From contig JBDHLD010000035.1 of NCBI GenBank assembly GCA_039586035.1, forward strand, positions 5,275 to 69,274: a DNA stretch of 64,000 nt, written 5' to 3'. A model generated the notes under the pieces. The model was not told where the DNA came from. It was given only the letters and a program-made list of their open reading frames with translations, and made no database searches. The position numbers and the translations under genes were made by a program. This DNA is from JBDHHQ01 sp039586035 (GTDB lineage: Bacteria; Gemmatimonadota; Gemmatimonadetes; Longimicrobiales; Gaopeijiaceae). Numbering within the stretch: the first letter of the stretch is position 1; each line of letters starts with the position of its first letter. Shown here piece after piece: positions 26,439 through 34,663 of the stretch.

Positions 26439-27496
26439 AGAGCCCGATCCTGGCCATTGCAGGCGCCCCGACGGCCCGGACGGCCGGTCCACGTCTGGCA
26501 ACAACGACGACCAGCGCCCGGATCGGTGTCCTCGCCCTCTCGTTGCTGCTCGCCGGATGCAGTTCGGGTGAACACGTCACCATCCTGAAAGCCGCGCTCT
26601 CTCAGGCGCCGACAGAGCCCCAAGTACGCGCGGTGGAGTTGTTCGCGGATCTGGTTGCCGAGGGCACGGAAGGCCGCATTCGCGTGCAGATCTACCCCAA
26701 CAACCAGCTGGGCAATCAGCGGGACGTGGTCGAAGGGTTGCAGATGGGCAGCGTCGAGTTGGCCAACATCGCCAGCGTGATGGCCGGCTTCGTCCCCGAA
26801 GTCAATCTCTTCGAGTTGCCCTTCCTTTTCGACGGGCCGGATCATTTCGATGCCGTCGTGGACTCGGAGATCGGGCGGAGCTTCGCGCCCGCCTTCGAGC
26901 GCCGCGGGCTTCACCTGCTGGGCTACTTCGATGCCGGCGAGCGTCACATCATGACCACCGATCGTCCCGTCGAGCACCTGGAGGACCTGAGCGGGCTCAA
27001 GATCCGCACCATGGAGAACCGGCTGCACCTCGCCACCTTCGAGGCGTTCGGCGCCAACCCGCTCCCCATGGCGTACGGCGAGCTGTATACGGCGCTGGAG
27101 CAGGGGGTCATCGACGGTGCGGAGGCAGCGGACCCCAATTACTTCGCCAAGCGTTTCTACGAGCCGGCGCCTCATTGGGCCCGCATCGGCTGGATCAGAC
27201 TAATCGAGTACGTGGTGATGAGTCGGTCGTTCTACGACGGCCTTTCAACCGAGGACCGTGCGGTGATCGACCTGGCGGCTCGCGACATGATCCTGCAGCA
27301 GCGAGCGTGGTATCGCGCCGAAGCGGACTCCGCGTTGCGACGGCTGGGGGCGGCGGGTGTGAGGATCAGCGGTCCTGACAGAGAACCCTTCCGAGCCGCG
27401 GCACGGAGCGTCTACGAAGACTGGGCCGATCGGGTGGGTGGGATGGACAAGATTGAAGCGATCCTGGGCCTGGGTGCCTCGGACACGCTGCGATGA
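26435..27496 (+). CDS. dctP: TRAP transporter substrate-binding lipoprotein (DctP)
   Basis: A 353-residue binding protein. Unlike most DctP proteins it has a lipoprotein signal: LALSLLLAGC, lipobox LAGC, so it is tethered. The DctP core follows: VQIYPNNQLGNQRDVVEGLQ, FELPFLFDGPDHF, DLSGLKIRTMEN with the conserved Arg that binds a substrate carboxylate, and ALEQGVIDGAEAADPNYF. The N-terminal region before the hydrophobic core is unusually long (about 28 residues). Ligand unknown; the M20-like neighbour hints at a peptide-derived or N-acyl organic acid. Confidence 0.93.
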   Translation: MKSPILAIAGAPTARTAGPRLATTTTSARIGVLALSLLLAGCSSGEHVTILKAALSQAPTEPQVRAVELFADLVAEGTEGRIRVQIYPNNQLGNQRDVVEGLQMGSVELANIASVMAGFVPEVNLFELPFLFDGPDHFDAVVDSEIGRSFAPAFERRGLHLLGYFDAGERHIMTTDRPVEHLEDLSGLKIRTMENRLHLATFEAFGANPLPMAYGELYTALEQGVIDGAEAADPNYFAKRFYEPAPHWARIGWIRLIEYVVMSRSFYDGLSTEDRAVIDLAARDMILQQRAWYRAEADSALRRLGAAGVRISGPDREPFRAAARSVYEDWADRVGGMDKIEAILGLGASDTLR

Positions 27497-27618
27497 CGTC
27501 GTCAACGGTGGGATGACGCCTAAGGCACTTTGCAGGGGACGCGCATCCTCGCATTGCTCGCCGACCCGCCCGTCGCCGCCGCCGTTTTCCTCCGCTGGCT
27601 CTTCCTATCCCCAAGATG

Positions 27619-27647
27619 ATGACATTCCGCTAGACGCGTAGTATACT
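27619..27647 (+). promoter_or_regulatory. Sigma70-type promoter of the tetR gene
   Basis: ATGACA (27619-27624, five of six to TTGACA) is separated by 17 bases from TATACT (27642-27647). It lies 39 bases before the TetR start and next to the inverted repeat at 27649-27665, in a locally AT-rich patch. Confidence 0.6.
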
Positions 27648-27648
27648 G

Positions 27649-27665
27649 ATGAACGTATCGTTCAT
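27649..27665. promoter_or_regulatory. Candidate TetR-family operator
   Basis: A perfect inverted repeat ATGAACG-TAT-CGTTCAT sits just downstream of the -10 hexamer, over the expected transcription start. A further CGTTCA half site follows at 27667-27672. TGAACG/CGTTCA arms resemble known TetR-family operators, so autorepression is likely. Confidence 0.6.
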
Positions 27666-27685
27666 TCGTTCACCTCCCGCGACAA

Positions 27686-28282
27686 ATGGCCAAGGTCACC
27701 CGCGAACAGATACTGCATGCCTTCGAAGGGCTGGTGGCGCGCTTCGGCCTCGACAGGGTCACGATGAAGGACCTTGCGAGCGAGGCTGGAGTGAGCGTCG
27801 GCACGATCTACCGGCACTTCGAGAACAAGGAGGCGCTCATCGCCTCCATCGAGGAGAAGTGGCTGCACCACGTCGAGCTCCGCAATGCGGCGATCCTGGA
27901 AGGCTCCGGCGAGCCGGAGGCGAAGCTCTACGACCTTGTGGTGGTTCACATCTCCAGGCTCAGCGAGATCATACGCTCGGACCAGGCGGCGCTGGAGCTG
28001 CTCATGGGAGCGCTCCGCCTCCGGTACATCGGCCGAAACGTCGTCGACGTCCGTCGGCAGATCTTCGAAGAGATGATCGCGAGCGCCTCCGCCGTGATCG
28101 CCGCAGGAAAGGGCGACGGCCAGTTCGACGTCGACGACACGGATCGAGCCGCCCGGCATTTCGTAGAGGCCTTCGCCGAGTATTTCTCCCCTGCCGAGAT
28201 CATCAAGCGTCCGCATGCGCTCATCGTGGAAGGAGCGGAGGGCATGTTCGAGCTCTTGATGCGGGGACTGCGCGCACGCTGA
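27686..28282 (+). CDS. TetR-family transcriptional regulator
   Basis: A 198-residue regulator from ATG 27686. The N-terminal helix-turn-helix is clear: FGLDRVTMKDLASEAGVSVG followed by TIYRHFENKEALIASIEEKW. The C-terminal ligand-binding helices are not assignable to a specific ligand. The ABC exporter genes follow 43 bases later on the same strand, and promoter plus operator lie directly upstream, so it probably represses its own operon including the exporter, as many TetR proteins do for efflux systems. Confidence 0.92.
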   Translation: MAKVTREQILHAFEGLVARFGLDRVTMKDLASEAGVSVGTIYRHFENKEALIASIEEKWLHHVELRNAAILEGSGEPEAKLYDLVVVHISRLSEIIRSDQAALELLMGALRLRYIGRNVVDVRRQIFEEMIASASAVIAAGKGDGQFDVDDTDRAARHFVEAFAEYFSPAEIIKRPHALIVEGAEGMFELLMRGLRAR

Positions 28283-28325
28283 CGGAGCCACCGTCCACGT
28301 CAACCTGCCCCGAGGAGTCACCTGG

Positions 28326-29045
28326 ATGAACGGACATCCGTCATCGCGCCCCGAGCCACACGTGAGGGTTCACGACCTCACGAAGACGTTCGTGTCCGAT
28401 GCTGGGCAATTCACCGCGTTGCACGGGATCAGCTTCAGCCTCGAGGCGGGAGAGCTGGTCAGCATCGTCGGCGCCTCGGGCAGCGGCAAGTCCACGCTCC
28501 TGCACATGCTGTCCGGAATCGACCGCCCCTCCCGGGGCGAAGTCCACGTGGGTCGTACGGCGATCCACGATTTGGGGGAGAACGACCTATCCGTCTGGCG
28601 CGGACGGAACGTAGGGGTGGTCTTCCAGTTCTTCCAGCTTCTCCCAACCCTGACATCGCTGGAGAACGTGATGTTGCCGATGGACTTCGGGAATACGTGG
28701 ACGCCCAGGGAACGCGGCCCGCGGGCGCTCGAGCTGCTGGACCGGATGGGCGTGGCGGACCAGGCGAACAAGCTGCCGGCCACCCTTTCGGGGGGACAAC
28801 AGCAGCGCGTCGCGATCGCCCGGGCCCTGGCCAACGACCCGCCGCTCTTGGTCGCCGACGAGCCAACCGGCAATCTCGACTCACACACCTCGGAGTCGGT
28901 CGTCAGCCTTCTCGTGGATCTCGCCGCGGACGGAAAGACAGTGGCCGTGGCAACACACGAGCGTGAGGCCGCTCGAGCGGCGAACCGGTCGATCGTTCTG
29001 CGCGACGGAGTCATCGTCGACGACGCGGAGGACCTCCTTGGTTAG
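28326..29045 (+). CDS. ABC transporter ATP-binding protein (MacB/LolD type)
   Basis: A 239-residue ATPase from ATG 28326, eight bases after GAGGAG. Walker A GASGSGKST, Q-loop VVFQFFQLLPTLTSLENV, signature LSGGQQQRVAIARAL, Walker B LLVADEPTGNLD and H-loop VATHE are all present. The sequence belongs to the MacB/LolD group, which work with FtsX-like permeases on lipoproteins, peptides or drugs. Its stop lies inside the start of the permease gene. Confidence 0.95.
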   Translation: MNGHPSSRPEPHVRVHDLTKTFVSDAGQFTALHGISFSLEAGELVSIVGASGSGKSTLLHMLSGIDRPSRGEVHVGRTAIHDLGENDLSVWRGRNVGVVFQFFQLLPTLTSLENVMLPMDFGNTWTPRERGPRALELLDRMGVADQANKLPATLSGGQQQRVAIARALANDPPLLVADEPTGNLDSHTSESVVSLLVDLAADGKTVAVATHEREAARAANRSIVLRDGVIVDDAEDLLG

Positions 29046-31413
29046 GCCCCGCTGGAAGAAGGTCGGTCGCGATCTCGGGCAGCACTGGAGTCGTACGGCG
29101 ATGGTCGTGGCGGCCATCGCGGTGGGCATGATCGGTGCGGGCTCCATGCTCGACACCTGGTCGATCCTCGATCAGGGGCTGGGCCAGGGGTATCTGGCGA
29201 CCAACCCCCCCTCGGCGACGTTGATCGTCGAGTCGGTCGACCCCGAGCTCGTGGCCCAGGTGGAGGGCATGACCAGCGTCGACGTGGCCCAGGCCGAGCG
29301 GCACGTGAGCGGGCGCCTGCGTGTTGGCGATGACTGGTTGCCGCTGCGGCTCTTCGCCCTCGCCGATTTCGAGGGACACCGAATCGGGCTGCTGGAGCCG
29401 GGGGCAGGAAGATGGCCGCCTGCGGACGGGCAGCTGGTGATCGAGCAGTCGTCGTTGCCGTTCGCCCGGGTGGAGATTGGCGACGAGGTGGTCGTCGCCA
29501 TCGGGGACGGTGGCCCCCGCACGCTGGCAGTCGCTGGTGAGGTAAGGGATGTCGGATTGGCGCCAGGGTGGATGGAGCACGTGGTCTACGCGTTCGTGAC
29601 CCCGGTGACGCTCTCGACCCTCGGCGTCTCCGCGCAGTTAGATCGCCTCGAGATCGTGGTCGCCGGGGACCGCTTCGACGAGGACCATGTGCGTCGCGTC
29701 GCGTTCGACGTCAAAGCCCGCGTCGAGGATTCCGGACACGTCGTTCGGGACGTCTCGGTGCCCAAGCCCGGGGAGCACATCCACGCCGGTCAGATGAACT
29801 CTCTGCTTTACGTCCAGGGGGCCTTCGGAGCGCTCGCGTTCATGCTCAGTGGCTTCTTGGTCCTCAACCTCATGACCACGATACTCGCCGGTCAGGTGCG
29901 GGAGATCGGGATGATGAAGGCCGTCGGGGCGCGGACGAGCCAGGTCGCGAGCGTCTATCTCGGCTTCGCCTTGTTACTGGGGCTGTTCGCCGCCGCCGTG
30001 GCCATTCCCGTGGCCGCGGCGATCGGCCGTGCGTATGCCGCCTTCGTCGGTAACATGCTCAACTTCGACGTCAGCGCCTACAAGCCGGGGCCGGTCGTGT
30101 TCTGGCTCCAGGTGGCGCTAGGTGCGCTCCTCCCCGTCACTGCGGCGCTCGTCCCGGTGATACGAGGCGCCAGGGCGCCCGTGAGCCAGGCGCTCCGCGA
30201 CTACGGCCTCGACGAGGTGAAGTTCGGCCACACCGCCGGGGACCGGCTCTTGAGCCGGGTCAGCGGACCCACCCGGCCGCTCCTCCTATCGCTCCGAAAC
30301 ACATTCCGCCGGCGATCGCGGTTGGCGATCACGCTGCTCGCGCTCGCCAGCGGCGGGGCGGTGCTCCTCGGCGCCCTTAATCTGCGCAGCGCGATCCGGT
30401 CGACGTTCGCGACGATGTTCGACGCCATGGCCTTCGACCTCACGGTACGCTTCCGAGAGCCGCACTCGACGGCGAGCATCGAGACGGCGCTGGCTAAAAT
30501 CCCCGACGTCGCGAGCGCCGAGGCATGGACCACGGAACGCGCATCGTTGGTGTACGAGGACGGGACCCAGGGGAACGCGTTCCCCGTTGTCGGGCTGCCC
30601 CCGGGCAGCGGGTTGGTGGACTTCCCGGTCGCGGAGGGGCGTTGGCTCGAGGGCGCCGACGCCCGCGCCCTCGTGGTGACGCGCCAATTCGTGGAGCTGG
30701 AGCCCCGGGTTCGGGTGGGTGACGAGGTCACGCTCTCGATCTTTGGCGAAGAGTCCGACTGGCGGATCGTGGGGATGATCAACTCCTGGTCGCCGCAACC
30801 GGTGGCCTACGGGGTCCGCGACCATCTCGCCGCCGCTTCGGGCCGGCCGGGGCAGGCGAGCCGAGCCGTCATCGCAGTACGGGCTGGTGCGGACCCGGGT
30901 GCGACGTTCGACATGGTGGTTGAGTCACTGGAAGCGAACGGGCTCGCGGTCGGCTCCGGAAGCCTCCAACAAAGCCAGCGGGCGGTGGCGGAGGACCACC
31001 TGTTGATGGTGGCCAACTTCCTGTTGACCATGGCCTTGCTGATCCTCGTCGTGGCCGGCCTCGGCCTGGCTACGACCCTGAATCTCTCCGTCCTCGAGCG
31101 CAGGCGGGAGATCGGGGTCATGCGCGCGATCGGAGCGCGTCACCGCACCATCCACTGGATCGTTCTGGCCGAGGGCCTCTGCGTGGGCCTCCTGGGCTAC
31201 GTGGTGGCCCTGCCGCTGTCGGTACCTATGAGCGCGGTGGTCGGCGACGGATTCGGACGCGTCATGTTCAAAATGCCGGTGACCTTCGCCATCTCCCCGC
31301 GAGCCTTGGCCGGCTGGCTCCTCATCGTGCTGCTGCTGTCGGCAGCGGCGAGCCTCGACGCGGCTCGTCGGGCCACGCAAACCACGACGGCGGCGGCGCT
31401 CGACTACGTGTAG
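29038..31413 (+). CDS. ABC transporter permease with two FtsX domains
   Basis: A 791-residue permease. TTG 29038 is preferred: GGAGG lies six bases upstream and the first membrane segment (AMVVAAIAVGMIGAGSM) follows about 20 residues later; it overlaps the ATPase gene by eight bases. A MacB-like periplasmic core (~residues 45-270) precedes the first FtsX block (FMLSGFLVLNLMTTILAGQV, EIGMMKAVGART), followed by a second periplasmic domain and a second FtsX block (LLILVVAGLGLATTLNLSVL, RREIGVMRAIGARHRTI). The duplicated design means one polypeptide can supply the full membrane part. Mechanotransmission rather than classic transport is typical of the family. Confidence 0.92.
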   Translation: MVRPRWKKVGRDLGQHWSRTAMVVAAIAVGMIGAGSMLDTWSILDQGLGQGYLATNPPSATLIVESVDPELVAQVEGMTSVDVAQAERHVSGRLRVGDDWLPLRLFALADFEGHRIGLLEPGAGRWPPADGQLVIEQSSLPFARVEIGDEVVVAIGDGGPRTLAVAGEVRDVGLAPGWMEHVVYAFVTPVTLSTLGVSAQLDRLEIVVAGDRFDEDHVRRVAFDVKARVEDSGHVVRDVSVPKPGEHIHAGQMNSLLYVQGAFGALAFMLSGFLVLNLMTTILAGQVREIGMMKAVGARTSQVASVYLGFALLLGLFAAAVAIPVAAAIGRAYAAFVGNMLNFDVSAYKPGPVVFWLQVALGALLPVTAALVPVIRGARAPVSQALRDYGLDEVKFGHTAGDRLLSRVSGPTRPLLLSLRNTFRRRSRLAITLLALASGGAVLLGALNLRSAIRSTFATMFDAMAFDLTVRFREPHSTASIETALAKIPDVASAEAWTTERASLVYEDGTQGNAFPVVGLPPGSGLVDFPVAEGRWLEGADARALVVTRQFVELEPRVRVGDEVTLSIFGEESDWRIVGMINSWSPQPVAYGVRDHLAAASGRPGQASRAVIAVRAGADPGATFDMVVESLEANGLAVGSGSLQQSQRAVAEDHLLMVANFLLTMALLILVVAGLGLATTLNLSVLERRREIGVMRAIGARHRTIHWIVLAEGLCVGLLGYVVALPLSVPMSAVVGDGFGRVMFKMPVTFAISPRALAGWLLIVLLLSAAASLDAARRATQTTTAAALDYV

Positions 31414-31456
31414 AGTTCGCGGCCCAGACTGAGGGACCCCAAGGAGGGACGACGTC

Positions 31457-31582
31457 ATGAAGCACTGGACAATAGGCAAGAAGCGACTGGCCGGCGTGGT
31501 GCTGGCCGTCGTGCTCGGGTACGTCCTGTACCTCGGTGCTACGCGGCTCTGGGCTGTGGTCCTGGAGATGCACCACCTCTAG
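31457..31582 (+). CDS. 41-residue single-pass membrane peptide
   Basis: ATG 31457 has AAGGAGGG ten bases upstream. The peptide starts with a basic patch (GKKR), continues with one hydrophobic helix (LAGVVLAVVLGYVLYLGA) and ends WAVVLEMHHL before TAG 31580. It follows the ABC permease by 43 bases on the same strand and may be an accessory subunit of the exporter. No family is recognised. Confidence 0.6.
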   Translation: MKHWTIGKKRLAGVVLAVVLGYVLYLGATRLWAVVLEMHHL

Positions 31583-31790
31583 CCGCCGACGCGCTTCGAG
31601 CCGTCTCCTCGAGAGGGGACGCCCCATCGTCAGGAGCATGCGAGCCACCGGTCCGGTTGAGAACATCGCCCTCTTCGACCAGAATCACGAGCTGACGAAG
31701 CTTCGCGTCGGTTGCGGCGGGGTTCGATCGGCGAGCTTCACAGACAGATGACTCTGCGGCGACCCGCGCGCAGTGGAGGAGAGAAGCCAA

Positions 31791-32831
31791 ATGGAATACC
31801 GAGTGCTCGGCCAAACCGGCGTGAGGGTATCTGCCTTGGCCTTGGGCACGGCGAATTTCGCTGACCCGACCCCCGAGGACGAAGCCAAGCAGATCCTGGA
31901 GCGGGCGATCGACGCCGGCGTCAATCTGATCGACACCGGTGACAGCTACGGCAAGGGAGAGGCAGAACGGATCATCGGTCGGGCTCTGCGGAAGAGCGGG
32001 CTGCGCAAGCACGTCCTGCTCACCACCAAGGTCTTCCCGCCGACCGGGCCCGGACCCAACGACCGCGGCAGTTCGAGGCTGCACATCCTGCGAGCTTGCG
32101 AGGAGTCCCTCGAACGACTTCAGACGGACTACATCGACGTATACTTCATCCACCGATTCGATCCTGATACCCATCAGGAGGAGACGCTCGCCGCGCTCGA
32201 CGATCTCGTTCGGTCGGGTAGGGTCCGCTACGTGGCCTGCTCCACGCACCCCGCCTGGCGGGTGATGGAGGCGCTGGCCATCAGCGATCGACGGGGATAC
32301 GCCCGCTACTGCTGCGAGCAGCCTCCGTACAACTTGCTCGACCGGCGCATAGAGAACGAGCTGATCCCCCTTTGCCTGGAGCACGGCCTGGGCGTGATCC
32401 CATGGTCCCCCATTGCCCAGGGGGTGCTCGCCGGCCGCTACGCGAATGCAACGGCGTATCCCGACGGCTCGAGGGCGGCCAACAGGGGCGGGATCTACGC
32501 CGAACGGATCAACCAACCTGGGATCGAGGTTGGCAAGCGGTTCGTGGCCCTCGCCAACGAGGCTGGAATCCCGCCGGTTCAGCTCGCTGTCTTGTGGGTG
32601 AAGGACCAGCCAGGTGTCACGGCCCCCATCGTCGGCCCCCGTACGCTTGGCCACCTCGACGACTTCTTGCCGGTCGGCGACATGCGGTTGAGCGACGACG
32701 TGCGTAAGGCGTGCGACGAGCTGGTCCCCCCGGGCACGATGGTCGCCAACTTCCACAACTCAGCGGGGTGGGGGGCGCAGAGCCGGACGCTCGGTGTGGC
32801 TGACAGGGGGACCGTTCCGCCAGCATCCTAG
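31791..32831 (+). CDS. Aldo/keto reductase
   Basis: A 346-residue NADPH-dependent oxidoreductase from ATG 31791, with GGAGGAG about 11 bases upstream. Family landmarks: LGQTGVRVSALALGTANF, the catalytic Asp/Tyr in NLIDTGDSYGKGEAE, Lys in LLTTKVF, His in VYFIHRFDPDT, and the cofactor-binding IVGPRTLGHLDDFL near the end. It resembles the YajO/Tas branch of AKRs. The stop codon shares the palindrome CTAG with the stop of the convergent K+ channel gene. Confidence 0.93.
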   Translation: MEYRVLGQTGVRVSALALGTANFADPTPEDEAKQILERAIDAGVNLIDTGDSYGKGEAERIIGRALRKSGLRKHVLLTTKVFPPTGPGPNDRGSSRLHILRACEESLERLQTDYIDVYFIHRFDPDTHQEETLAALDDLVRSGRVRYVACSTHPAWRVMEALAISDRRGYARYCCEQPPYNLLDRRIENELIPLCLEHGLGVIPWSPIAQGVLAGRYANATAYPDGSRAANRGGIYAERINQPGIEVGKRFVALANEAGIPPVQLAVLWVKDQPGVTAPIVGPRTLGHLDDFLPVGDMRLSDDVRKACDELVPPGTMVANFHNSAGWGAQSRTLGVADRGTVPPAS

Positions 32832-34531
32832 CCGTAGACTTTCCGGAATCGCTCCCGCTCGTCCGCGCTGCCCAGCGCGACGAGCGCCGATCCCCTGGTC
32901 AACCGTCGGTCAGGCTGCGGATTCGCCAGGATCTTGCCGTCCTCCTGGACCGCGACCACCTGCAGGCCGGTGCGGGCTCCGATCCCCGCCTCCCTCAGGG
33001 TCTTGTTCGCCAGCGATGCGGGGACGGGCACGGAAAACAGATCCGCGCCTTCGCCCAGGATCACCAGCTCTCGCCCCTGCACGATGGAGAATACCGTCTG
33101 CACGCCGAACGAGGCGTAGCTGAGGACGAAATCCGCCCCGGCGCGGCGCACCGCCTCGACGTTGCGCTGGTGAGTCACTCGCGTGAGGATCCGGGCCTCG
33201 GGGTTGAGCCGACGACAGTAGACGGTCAGGTAGATGTTCATCGCGTCGTCATGAGTCGTCAGAAGGACCGACGGTGCCTCCGCGATCCCCGCCAGGTCCA
33301 GAACCTCTCGGTCGGCAGCATCCCCCAGGAAGAGCCGGTCCGGAATCCCCGTGAGCTTGGGTTCGAGCTCCCGGTTGCGTTCCACGATGTGCACCGGGAC
33401 CCCTTTTCGCTTCAGGCCCTGCGCCGCGGCCCGCCCCACCTTGCCGCCTCCGATGATGAGCACCGGATTGGGATTGGCGTCGTAGATCGCGAGCACCTCG
33501 TTGAGCTCCTCGATCTGCTCGGGCGTCCCGATCGCCACCGGCACGCACAGCGGGCTCAGCTCGAGCTCGGGTCGGGCTGGGTGCAGCCGACCGTGGTCGG
33601 AAACGGCGACGATAGACACGCCGAGGTGCTCCCTGAGCCGAGTCTCCCGGACGGTCCGCCCCTGCATCGGCGTGTTGTGGACCGGGAATTCGGCCAGCAC
33701 CAGGTCGTAGAACTTCCCGATCACGTTCGCGTGAGCAGTGCCGGCGCTCACCCGGTTGGACAGGTGCTCACCCAACTTCCGCTTGAGAGGCAGGACGTGC
33801 GAGGCGCCGCTCAGCTCGAGGACGTCGATGGAGTCGTCGGACTCAGCGACCGTCACGACCGGCACCGATTCGCTCAAGGCCCGCACGGTCAGGACGATAT
33901 TCGAGTTCACGGTGTCGGACGCGTTTGCCAGCACGAGTCGGGCCCGCTCGACGCCCGCCAACCGGTACGTTTCGACCGAGTCGACGTCTCCCCACATCAC
34001 GGGTAGCCCCACGTCCTGCATCCGCATCGCGAGCTCGGCGTCGGGTTCGAGCACGTAGGCCCGCACTCCGGCGAGCTCCAGGCGGTGGACGAGTCCGACG
34101 GCGATGGCATCGTGGGCGCAGATCAGGACGTGGTCCCGGACGGCGGCGGGAACACGCTGCAGAGCCCGAATCCGGCTCCGTCCCCGCTGTTCGAGCCACG
34201 GAGCATAGACGTACCGGATGAAGAGGAAGGGCAGGATGATGAGAAGCAGGAGGACGCCGCTCAACAGCACCACCGTGCTGAAGGCTCGACCGAGATCGCT
34301 CTCGAACGTGATGTCGCCGAACCCGAGGGTGCTCATGACGGTGAGCGCCCAGTAGACACCGGTGAACCACGAGTGGTCTTGGCCCTCCCACGCCATGATC
34401 ACGTGGAAGAGCCAGCCGTACAGAAGCACGACCGCGATCAACAGGGCGATGTACCGCGCGAACGGCAACAGCTGCCGCCGCAGGTTGCGGCCGGACAGAA
34501 GCGCGGCCAGTTGTGAGCCAACGGTCTTCAT
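32828..34531 (-). CDS. Two-TM potassium channel with tandem RCK/TrkA-N domains
   Basis: A 567-residue protein. Two membrane helices flank a pore loop with the selectivity filter TLGFGD (residues 68-73). Two Rossmann-type RCK domains follow: first ICAHDAIAVGLVHRLELAGV, second VLIIGGGKVGRAAAQGLKRK, each with downstream acidic dinucleotide-binding residues. A TrkA-C-like domain ends the protein (VPASLANKTLREAGI...GLQVVAV). It should be a ligand-gated K+ channel with both RCK lobes on one chain. The filter has Leu/Phe in place of the usual TVGYG, which is common in TrkA-linked channels. ATG 34531. Confidence 0.93.
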   Translation of the reverse strand: MKTVGSQLAALLSGRNLRRQLLPFARYIALLIAVVLLYGWLFHVIMAWEGQDHSWFTGVYWALTVMSTLGFGDITFESDLGRAFSTVVLLSGVLLLLIILPFLFIRYVYAPWLEQRGRSRIRALQRVPAAVRDHVLICAHDAIAVGLVHRLELAGVRAYVLEPDAELAMRMQDVGLPVMWGDVDSVETYRLAGVERARLVLANASDTVNSNIVLTVRALSESVPVVTVAESDDSIDVLELSGASHVLPLKRKLGEHLSNRVSAGTAHANVIGKFYDLVLAEFPVHNTPMQGRTVRETRLREHLGVSIVAVSDHGRLHPARPELELSPLCVPVAIGTPEQIEELNEVLAIYDANPNPVLIIGGGKVGRAAAQGLKRKGVPVHIVERNRELEPKLTGIPDRLFLGDAADREVLDLAGIAEAPSVLLTTHDDAMNIYLTVYCRRLNPEARILTRVTHQRNVEAVRRAGADFVLSYASFGVQTVFSIVQGRELVILGEGADLFSVPVPASLANKTLREAGIGARTGLQVVAVQEDGKILANPQPDRRLTRGSALVALGSADERERFRKVYG

Positions 34532-34663
34532 GTCGGAATGGTAGCGCCCGAGAGGCTCGCGCGCCTCACCCGTGTTCGGAGCCGAAGCCGCTGGGGGCGT
34601 CTGGCGAGGGCTCGGGTAGCGGGTTCGACACCTGGTGAAGCGGCTGCGCCGCCGGCACGAACC

